Source of the DNA: Planosporangium flavigriseum
Lineage (GTDB): Bacteria; Actinomycetota; Actinomycetes; Mycobacteriales; Micromonosporaceae
DNA length: 64,000 nucleotides
Direction: 5' to 3'
Assembly (NCBI RefSeq): GCF_011947225.1
Contig: NZ_JAATVW010000005.1
Span: forward strand, 1 to 64,000
The position numbers and the translations under genes are program-made. Below the pieces are notes generated by a model. It did no database searches. It saw nothing but the letters and a program-made list of their open reading frames with translations, and was not told where the DNA came from. Below are positions 26,250 through 33,125 of the stretch, one piece after another. Every line of letters starts with the position of its first letter. Position 1 is the first letter of the stretch.

Positions 26250-26684
26250 TTTCTCGTTTCTGGGGCCCGATTCTGGGGTCGCAATTGGCCGCACGTGCGC
26301 TCCCTAGTTGAAGATCAGTCGGATGCCCTATGTGGGGCGGCGCCCTATCCGGTGAAGAAGCCGAGGATCTTCAAGGAGAAGGTCGTCCAGATGCACCTGG
26401 CTGCCTTCGGCGTTAGGCTGACCGCCGAGTGGGGACCAGGTTGGCTGTTCCGCCGTCCCCGGTGAAGGACCGTACAAACCAGACCCTTGCCGGCACCAGT
26501 CAGCTAGCGGCTAGCGCCCACGCCGTCAAACTCGCCAATCGCCATCGGCGCGATTCCATGGTCGGGATCCGTTTCGCTTCACGTCGCCCCACCGCAGCAC
26601 CGATCCCATAGGTCGCCGTGCAGGGGACCTGGTGTTGCCGTCCGTGTTTGTTGACACTGGTCCGCACCAGGAAGGGAGTACGTG
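26250..26684. other. Left part of the island, no gene seen
   Basis: Short frames only. GGAAGGGAG at about 26670-26678 is the ribosome site of the acyl-CoA dehydrogenase-like gene. A promoter for that operon must lie here but I cannot place it. Confidence 0.35.
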
Positions 26685-27818
26685 GTGATTGATCGGTTGC
26701 GCCAGGCGCTCGACGAGGTCATCGCCGACGTCGTGGTGCCGCTGGCCACCTGCGTGGACCGCGACGGTCAGTTTCCTACCAAGGCGATCGACGCGCTCGG
26801 CGCCGCGGGCGTTCTCGGGGTGACCGTACCCACGGCAGCCGGAGGTGGTGGTCGTGGGCTGGAGGATGCCGTCGACATCGTGGAGCGGCTTGCCGAGGTG
26901 TGCGGCTCGACGGCGATGGTGGTGATGATGCATTTCGCGGCGGTGCCGGTCATCGCTGCGCACGGATCGAGGGAGGTGCTGGCGCAGATCGCCGCCGGGC
27001 GGCATCTAACCACGCTGGCGTTCTCCGAGGCCGGGTCGCGCAGTCATTTCTGGGCTCCATTGGGCACGGCCGTCGCCGCAGGCCAGGACGTGACAATGTC
27101 GGCTCGCAAGAGTTGGGTGACCTCTGCCGGCCAGGCCGACAGCTATGTTTGGTCCAGCCGCCCATTAGCGGCCGAAGGCCCGATGACGCTGTGGCTCGCC
27201 CCATCGGGCACCGCAGGTCTATCGGTGGCCGGTCCATTCGACGGGCTGGGCCTTCGGGGTAACGGCTCCCGCCCGGTTCGGGCGGAGGCGGCTCGGCTTC
27301 CTCGCTCGGCGATGCTCGGTGCCGACGGGACGGGCTTGGATCTTGCGATGACGTTGATCCTGCCCTGGTTCCTTGTGCTCAACGCCGCGTTCAGTGTCGG
27401 TCTGGCCGAGGCTACGGTTCGTGAGGCGGTCGGGCACCTGACGGGCGCACGCCTGGAGCATCTCGATCAGATGCTGGCCGACCAGCCGGGTATCCGCGGT
27501 GACATCGGCCGGATGCGCATGAGGACGGACACCGCGCACGCACTCCTTGCCGACACGCTGACAGCGCTGACGACCTCGCGCGCCGACCAGATGCTCCGGC
27601 TGCTGGAGGCCAAGGCCGTCGCCGCCGAAGCCGCGATCGAGGTCACCGACCTTGCGATGAAGACATGTGGTGGGTCCGCGTTCCGCAAGGAACTCGGGAT
27701 CGAACGGCGGTTCCGTGACGCCCGAGCTGCTCGCGTCATGGCGCCCACCACCGACCAGCTGACGGACTTCGTCGCACGGGTCTGTCTGGGTATGCCGTTG
27801 CTGGACGGTGGCTCATGA
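26685..27818 (+). CDS. Acyl-CoA dehydrogenase-like flavoprotein
   Basis: A 377-residue protein of the acyl-CoA dehydrogenase fold. It has the N-terminal helical domain (AIDALGAAGVLGVTVP), the middle beta domain with LAFSEAGSRSHFWAP in place of the usual TEPxAGSD, and a C-terminal helical domain ending TCGGSAFRKELGIERRFRDA, the family's closing signature. Relatives include DszC/SfnB-type monooxygenases, so the substrate may not be a CoA thioester. The GTG at 26685 has GGGAG six bases upstream. Its last 4 bp overlap the next gene, so the three genes to 29.1 kb form an operon. Confidence 0.82.
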   Translation: MIDRLRQALDEVIADVVVPLATCVDRDGQFPTKAIDALGAAGVLGVTVPTAAGGGGRGLEDAVDIVERLAEVCGSTAMVVMMHFAAVPVIAAHGSREVLAQIAAGRHLTTLAFSEAGSRSHFWAPLGTAVAAGQDVTMSARKSWVTSAGQADSYVWSSRPLAAEGPMTLWLAPSGTAGLSVAGPFDGLGLRGNGSRPVRAEAARLPRSAMLGADGTGLDLAMTLILPWFLVLNAAFSVGLAEATVREAVGHLTGARLEHLDQMLADQPGIRGDIGRMRMRTDTAHALLADTLTALTTSRADQMLRLLEAKAVAAEAAIEVTDLAMKTCGGSAFRKELGIERRFRDARAARVMAPTTDQLTDFVARVCLGMPLLDGGS

Positions 27819-28660
27819 GTGCGGAACTGGTCATGGGCGCGGTCTGCTACGACGCCAAGGTCGTCACCATCTGGACCGGCTTTCGGCACTGGCTACGCGA
27901 ACATGACCTGCCGTTCGATTTTGCGCTCTACTCCAACTACGAGCGCCAGGTCGAGGATCTGGTCGCCGGACACATCCACGCCGCCTGGAACTCACCGCTG
28001 GCCTGGGTACGCGCCCATCGATACGCATCCGCGCGCGGTCGGCACGTGCGGCCGCTGGTCATGCGCGACAGCGACCGGGATCTCACGTCGGTGTTCGTCG
28101 TACGCGCCGACTCCGCCATCGACAAGCTCGATGATCTGGATGGCGCAACGGTCGCCACCGGGGCGGTCGACTCGCCGCAGGCGACCCTCATCCCGCTGCA
28201 GCATCTGGCCGAACTGGGGGTCAGCGTGACCGCGCGTCGCTTCGACATCGGCGTCGGCCTGCACGGCGACCATGTCGGTGGGGAGCGGGACGCCGCCCGC
28301 GCGCTCATGGCCGGCGAGGTCGACGCCGCCTGCCTGCTGGACGCCACCCATCTACTGTTGACGAGGGAAGGCGTGCTGCCGCCAGGGGTCACCCGCATCG
28401 CCGGCCAGACCCCGCCCTACGACCACTGCAACATGACTGTCATCGACACCGCCCCGACCGCGCTGGTGGACCGGTTCGACGCGCTGCTGCGGAGCATGTC
28501 GTTCGCCGACCCGGCGCTTCGACCGCTGCTCGAGCTTGAAGGGCTCACCTCGTGGGAGCCTGGGCGCACCCGAGGGTACGACGCGCTGTCGGTGGCCGTT
28601 GACCGGATCGGTTTCTACGGAGCCTGTGGGGAGCTGACTGCACAGGGTTACCGGCCGTAA
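27815..28660 (+). CDS. PhnD/SsuA-like binding protein without a signal peptide
   Basis: A 281-residue type-2 periplasmic-binding fold like PhnD/SsuA. It starts directly with the first strand (LVMGAVCYDAKVVTIWTGF) and contains FALYSNYERQVEDLVAGHIHAAWNSPLAWVR and a hinge-type DLDGATVATGAVDSPQA. No signal peptide, lipobox or transporter gene is present, so it should be cytoplasmic, perhaps as an enzyme or sensor. ATGA overlap with the upstream gene and TAATG junction with the next show tight coupling. Confidence 0.8.
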   Translation: MSAELVMGAVCYDAKVVTIWTGFRHWLREHDLPFDFALYSNYERQVEDLVAGHIHAAWNSPLAWVRAHRYASARGRHVRPLVMRDSDRDLTSVFVVRADSAIDKLDDLDGATVATGAVDSPQATLIPLQHLAELGVSVTARRFDIGVGLHGDHVGGERDAARALMAGEVDAACLLDATHLLLTREGVLPPGVTRIAGQTPPYDHCNMTVIDTAPTALVDRFDALLRSMSFADPALRPLLELEGLTSWEPGRTRGYDALSVAVDRIGFYGACGELTAQGYRP

Positions 28661-29388
28661 TGGAACACCGGGTCGACCTCGGTGACCTGGGCTTCGACCG
28701 CGGCGCGCACCTGCTGCTGCGCAGAGCGTTGGCGCCGCTGCCACCCGGTGCGTACCTGACCGTGGACGGGCGTGACCCCGCGCTCACCGTCCACTTGCGA
28801 GCATGGTGTCGATCCGAAGGTCACCGGATGGAAGACCCGATCGCCGGTACCCACCGGTCCAGCGTCGCGGTTGTGGTGCGCGGCGATCGCCAGGACGCCC
28901 GATGGAGCGGCGCCGTGCGAGCGGGCAGCAGCGTGGCCGGCGCGGTCGTGACGCATCCACCGGCCCATTGGGGACTCGCCCCGCGCGGGGTGCTCGTCGA
29001 GGATGGCGGCCCGAAGCCGAACTTCGACCTCGATGACAGGGACCTCGTGTGGGCCGATGTCGTGCCCCGGCTGTACGTGTGCGGCTCGAATACTCCGTTC
29101 GGCTGCGTGAAGTGCGGATTTGTGCATGCTCGGCGCTGGCGTGGCCGACACTATGGAGGCCATGAGCGCGTCCTTGGTGTACCTGCTGCTGCGGCAGGTT
29201 CTGCAGATGTTGACGCAGCTCACCCGAGATGGCGGGGCCAAGGATGTGGAGATCCTGGTGCTCCGCCATCAGCTGGCGGTGCTGCGCCGCCAGGTACACC
29301 GCCCCCGATCTCGAACCCGCCGACCGGGTGGTGCTGGCCGTGTTGTCGCGGCTGCTGCCTCGGCCTCGCTGGTCGGTGTTCTTCGTGA
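28660..29388 (+). CDS. TusA-like protein lacking the catalytic Cys; 3' end replaced by an insertion sequence
   Basis: The first 60 residues follow the TusA fold: VDLGDLGFDRGAHLLLRRAL, LPPGAYLTVDGRDPALTVHL and AWCRSEGH. The TusA active motif CPxP after the first strand is replaced by GFDRGAHL, so no sulfur-carrying Cys is there; one Cys remains in AWC. A second domain runs to about residue 145 (PPAHWGLAPRGVLVEDGG, PNFDLDDRDLVWADVV). After that the frame runs into the transposase region, so the native C-terminus is uncertain. The start ATG shares a base with the upstream stop. Confidence 0.6.
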   Translation: MEHRVDLGDLGFDRGAHLLLRRALAPLPPGAYLTVDGRDPALTVHLRAWCRSEGHRMEDPIAGTHRSSVAVVVRGDRQDARWSGAVRAGSSVAGAVVTHPPAHWGLAPRGVLVEDGGPKPNFDLDDRDLVWADVVPRLYVCGSNTPFGCVKCGFVHARRWRGRHYGGHERVLGVPAAAAGSADVDAAHPRWRGQGCGDPGAPPSAGGAAPPGTPPPISNPPTGWCWPCCRGCCLGLAGRCSS

Positions 29389-30240
29389 CCCCGGCGACGC
29401 TGCTTCGTTGGCATCGTGAGCTGGTCGCCCGGCGGTGGACGTACCCGCATGCGCGGCCCGGCCGGCCACCGGTTGATAAGCAGGTCCGTGAACTGGTCCT
29501 GCGGCCGGCCGCCGAGAATCCCTCGTGGTGGCATCGGCGTATCCAGGGTGAACTGGCCGGCCTGGGCTACCGGGTCGCGGCGAGCACGGTGTGGAAGATT
29601 CTTCACGACGCTGGGGTCGACCCGGCGCCGCGGCGGTCCGGGCCGACCTGGAAACAGTTCCTCTCTACCCAGGCGCACACGATCCTGGCGTGCGACTTTT
29701 TCACCATCGACACCGTGTTCCTCCAGCGGATCTACGTCCTGTTCTTCGTGGAGATCGCCACCCGCCGGGTCCACGTCGTCGGGGTGACGGCGTATCCGAC
29801 CGGTGCCTGGGTGGCCCAGCAGGCGCGGAACCTCCTGATGGACCTCGAGCAACGGGTAGCGGATCTGCGGTTCCTGCTGCGCGACCGGGACACGAAATTC
29901 ACGGCGGTCTTCGACGCGGTGTTCACCGCCGAGGGCATCGACGTGATCAAGACCCTGCCGCGGGCGCCCAGGGCGAACTCATTCGCCGAGCGCTGGGTGG
30001 GCACCGTACGCCGGGAGTGCACCGACCGGATGCTCATCGTCGGCGAGCGTCATCTGGCGGCGGTCCTCAGGGAGTACCTGGCCCACTACAACGGCCACCG
30101 TCCACATCGCTCGCTCGACCAGCAGCCACCCAACCCGCAGCTAGAAGTCGTTGACTTGGACGCCGCCCGCGTTCAACGGCGACCGATCCTGGGCGGGCTG
30201 ATCAACGAGTATTCACAGGCAGCGTAGCCCGAACCGACTT
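29105..30240 (+). mobile_element. Insertion sequence with rve (DDE) transposase
   Basis: The region holds one transposase frame and abuts a tRNA 3' fragment at 30253. I could not find terminal inverted repeats by eye, so the ends are approximate: the left end lies somewhere after the TusA-like domain and the right end just after the transposase stop at 30227. Confidence 0.5.
29162..30227 (+). pseudogene. rve-domain transposase with a +1 frameshift
   Basis: ATG 29162 with GGAGG upstream starts MSASLVYLLLRQVLQMLTQL, the normal N-terminus of this integrase-core family. At 29302-29306 a run of five C shifts the frame; with four C the sequence would read through QVHRPDLEPADRVVL. The rest is intact: a helix-turn-helix part, then DDE residues in LACDFFTIDT, FLLRDRDTKF and NSFAERWVGT, and HRPHRSLDQQPP at the end. 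Either a real mutation or a homopolymer error. Confidence 0.75.
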
Positions 30241-30252
30241 ACGAGCCCCACA

Positions 30253-30282
30253 GGGTTCGATTCCCGTCCGCCTCCGCCACCA
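30253..30282 (+). pseudogene. 3' end of a tRNA gene (tRNA-Ser or selenocysteine-type acceptor)
   Basis: The 30 bases contain GGGTTCGATTCCC (T loop and half T stem), an acceptor 3' strand CGCCTCC, then G and CCA. The matching 5' strand would be GGAGGCG, as in tRNA-Ser or tRNA-Sec genes. Nothing upstream (transposase tail) supplies the rest, and the outer T-stem bases do not pair. It is best read as an attachment-site remnant left by an element that used that tRNA. Confidence 0.65.
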
Positions 30283-30332
30283 GTATGTGGGGTTCGTCGC
30301 GCACGGCTGGCGCCCGCCCGTGCCCGGGCGAT

Positions 30333-31934
30333 CTACGCCTGCGGGGCAGGAAGAATGCTCTCCTCGTGGTCAAGTTCGCGTTCCAGAATGCGCATGTCAG
30401 CGTCGGAGAGCCGGCCCGCGTCGCGCCAGGCGAGCAGTTCCTCCCGCTCGGCGGCGATCATCTCGCGTCGTGCGTGGAGCGCGGCGTGGTAGTGGCCGTT
30501 CACGGGTAGGGTCTCGTCCTCGATCGAGGACAACAGTGTCACCCGGTCGGTGTATCGCTTGTGGCGGGCCTCCGCGGCGCGGCGCAGTGGCGTGATCACC
30601 GGTTGCAGCTCGGGGTCGGCGTCGGACAGCTCCGTCAGCCGCTCCAGGGCAGCTCGCACCGCGGCTGCTCGGGCCTGGTTGCGTGTCAGCGCCCGGGTCA
30701 CCTGGGTTCCGGGCAGGTTCAGGCGGCGTACCAGCGGAGCGAAGGTCAGGCCCTGGCCGATCAGGGTGACCAGAACGACCAGGTAGGCGCAGAACAGCAG
30801 CAGGTCGCGGGCAGGGGTGGTGGCGGGCAGCGTGAACGCCGCGGCCAGGGTGATCACACCTCGGGTACCGGCCCAGCTCAGCGCGAGCAGTTCACGTCCG
30901 GACAGCGGTGGGTTGCCGCCTTGTGGATCGCCACCGAGTCGGGCGTGCATCCTGGCGGGCAGGTGTGCGCTGACCAGCAGCCACAGCGGTCGTACGAGCA
31001 GCACGATGCCGACGGTCACGGCGGCCGCGGAGACGATGGTGCCGGTGGAGTAGGCGCTCAGGCCGCGAATCACCGCTGGCAGTTGCTGGCCGATGAGCAC
31101 GAACACGTAGCCCTCGAGCAGGAACTCCACCAGGTGCCAGACGGCGCGCGTCTGCAGTCGGGCGCGGCTGGACTGCAGTGACGGGCTACGGTGGCCAAGC
31201 CACAGGCCAGCCACGACGACGGCCAGTACGCCCGAGGTGTGCAGCTCCTCGGCCACCAGGTAGACGGCGAACGGGGTGGCCAGGGACAGCACGTTGTCGA
31301 TCAGTGGATCCGTGATCAGGGCCCGGACGCGGGCGATGAGGAGCGCCGCGATCGCGCCACAGGCCAGCCCGCCGGCCGCGACGAGCAGGAACTGGCCGAC
31401 CGCATGGCCCACGGAGAAGGAACCACTCACTGCCGCGGCAACCGCGACCTGCAGGATGGTCAGGGCGGTGGCGTCATTGAGCAGCCCTTCCCCTTCCACC
31501 AGGGTTATCAGCCGTGGGGACAGGCCAGCGCGCCGGCCGATCGACAGCGCCGCCACCGGGTCCGGTGGGGCGACCGCAGCGCCGATCGCGATCCCCACCG
31601 CCAACGGAATGGTGGCCACGACCGCGTTGAGCCCGGCTCCGACAATGAGCGCGGTGGCCAGCACCAGGCCCACCGACAGGCCGATGACCGTGCGCGCGTT
31701 GTTGCGCAGTGCGGTCAGGCTCGACTCCAGGGCAGCGGCGTACAGCAGCGGGGGAATGACGACGTAGAGCACGACGTGCGGGTCGAGCGGGAGATTCATA
31801 CCCGGGAGGAAGCCGTAGGCGATGCCGGCGACGACCAGCAGTACCGAAGCCGGTAGGCCGCTGCGCTGCGCCACGGCGTTGGCCGCCATCACCACGACCA
31901 GCCCGCCGAGTACCAGCGCTATCGTCTCGACCAT
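30333..31934 (-). CDS. Na+/H+ antiporter, CPA1/NhaP type
   Basis: A 533-residue membrane protein with about 12 hydrophobic segments. Key stretches: GIAYGFLPGMNLPLDPHVVL, PPLLYAAALESSLTALRNN, AVAPPDPVAALSI (the CPA1 ion-site Asp region), LVEGEGLLNDATALTI (the ND motif) and LSWAGTRGVITLAAAFTLP. The cytoplasmic tail of about 130 residues is helical and charged. ATG 31934 has AAGGA seven bases upstream. It should exchange monovalent cations for protons for pH and salt balance. It is the last gene read leftwards before the tRNA fragment. Confidence 0.92.
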   Translation of the reverse strand: MVETIALVLGGLVVVMAANAVAQRSGLPASVLLVVAGIAYGFLPGMNLPLDPHVVLYVVIPPLLYAAALESSLTALRNNARTVIGLSVGLVLATALIVGAGLNAVVATIPLAVGIAIGAAVAPPDPVAALSIGRRAGLSPRLITLVEGEGLLNDATALTILQVAVAAAVSGSFSVGHAVGQFLLVAAGGLACGAIAALLIARVRALITDPLIDNVLSLATPFAVYLVAEELHTSGVLAVVVAGLWLGHRSPSLQSSRARLQTRAVWHLVEFLLEGYVFVLIGQQLPAVIRGLSAYSTGTIVSAAAVTVGIVLLVRPLWLLVSAHLPARMHARLGGDPQGGNPPLSGRELLALSWAGTRGVITLAAAFTLPATTPARDLLLFCAYLVVLVTLIGQGLTFAPLVRRLNLPGTQVTRALTRNQARAAAVRAALERLTELSDADPELQPVITPLRRAAEARHKRYTDRVTLLSSIEDETLPVNGHYHAALHARREMIAAEREELLAWRDAGRLSDADMRILERELDHEESILPAPQA

Positions 31935-32122
31935 CAAACATCCTTCCGATCGAACTTCAGCACTGGCATGCACCGAACTGGCGCGTCGGCGTGCTGCGGG
32001 GGTCGGGTTCTGCGTCCATGAGGCACGGCAGGCGCCGGCCGCGCTCCGTGCGCTCGCCCGGGCCGGCGTGAGAGCGCACGTGGCTCTGCCCACCGCTCGC
32101 AGCGGTGAGCCGGCGAAGATGT

Positions 32123-32494
32123 TCAGACCAGACGCGGCGGGGCGCGCCCGCGCGCTGCCGCCGCCCACGACGCGGCGGGCAGCAGCCACGGCGATGACGC
32201 CGTCTTTGGCCAGACCCGGGAGAGCAACGCGGCCAACAGCGCCGACAGGACGGCCATGAACAGCAGTACCGGGCCGTTGTCGCGGCTCGTCGTCAGCCGC
32301 GGTTGACCGTCTCCCATGCCGGCGCCCGGGGAGGCGCTGACCGTATCGGCGAGCATGACGGCTGACAGCGACCGAGAGGTGTCACCGGGCCCGGTTCGGC
32401 CGCCGCCAGTCGGGCGGCATACGGCGGTGACGAAGGCCAGCAGCAGCACCAACAGTACGGCGGACAGCCTCCACCGTACCTGCGTGCGCCGCAC
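32123..32494 (-). CDS. Small membrane protein
   Basis: From GTG 32494 (GGGAG six bases upstream) the product is about 123 residues with an N-terminal hydrophobic segment (LSAVLLVLLLAFVTAVC), a Ser/Thr/Pro/Gly loop, and a second segment (GPVLLFMAVLSALLAALL) near the C-terminus. It looks like a two-pass membrane protein or secreted protein with a C-terminal anchor. The family is unknown. It reads in the same direction as the antiporter, 188 bp upstream of it. Confidence 0.5.
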   Translation of the reverse strand: MRRTQVRWRLSAVLLVLLLAFVTAVCRPTGGGRTGPGDTSRSLSAVMLADTVSASPGAGMGDGQPRLTTSRDNGPVLLFMAVLSALLAALLSRVWPKTASSPWLLPAASWAAAARGRAPPRLV

Positions 32495-32667
32495 CAACGG
32501 CTCCCTTCGTCTATGTCGCTGTTGTTTCCAACCCTACCGAGTCGTTGACGGGATCGATGGCGTCACCACCGATCGTGTCGGCTGCGACCGCCGTGCCAGG
32601 GGCGCATCGGGTGTGTACCGGCAGCCGGGTCCAGTACCGTTTGGGGTTCGAGGTGGAGGTGGGGACG

Positions 32668-33063
32668 GTGGCGGAGCGGGTGGCGCGGCAGCGTCGGCGG
32701 GCGGGTTGTCTGCCGATTCTGTTGGCTCTGCTGCTCGCGATGGTGTCCGCGACCGTCAACCCCGAGGTGGTGGACGCGCAGTCCGCCGCCCCGGCGGGTG
32801 TTGCGCTCAGCGGCGTGGTGGCTCCCGTCCAGCCCATCGCGACCGGCGGCCGACCGGACGTCCGGCTGGTGGCCAAGCGCGGCGGTACCTGGATCTCGGT
32901 GGCCTTCGCGGCCGCCGGATGCGTGGTCGCCTACCAGCCGTCGCCGCCCAAGGGCCGGTGGTCCGCCCCAGCCACCGAACATCACCAGTGCAATGCCGGC
33001 CGAAGCGACACGTACCGGGGTCGGGGCCCGCCCGCGGTGGGTGACTCCCGCGTCCTGACCTGA
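32668..33063 (+). CDS. Hypothetical membrane protein ahead of SecDF
   Basis: GTG 32668 with GGAGG upstream gives 131 residues. They comprise a basic start (VARQRRRAGC), one hydrophobic segment (LPILLALLLAMVSATV), a loop VALSGVVAPVQPIATGG, then GTWISVAFAAAGCVVAY and a hydrophilic tail. It lies 62 bp upstream of the SecDF gene in the same direction, so the two may be cotranscribed. I do not recognise it. Confidence 0.45.
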   Translation: MAERVARQRRRAGCLPILLALLLAMVSATVNPEVVDAQSAAPAGVALSGVVAPVQPIATGGRPDVRLVAKRGGTWISVAFAAAGCVVAYQPSPPKGRWSAPATEHHQCNAGRSDTYRGRGPPAVGDSRVLT

Positions 33064-33125
33064 TCCGGGCACCTTCCCGACGCGCGGGGCGGCGCCCGCC
33101 TGCTCTCTTCGAGGAGACCATTTTC

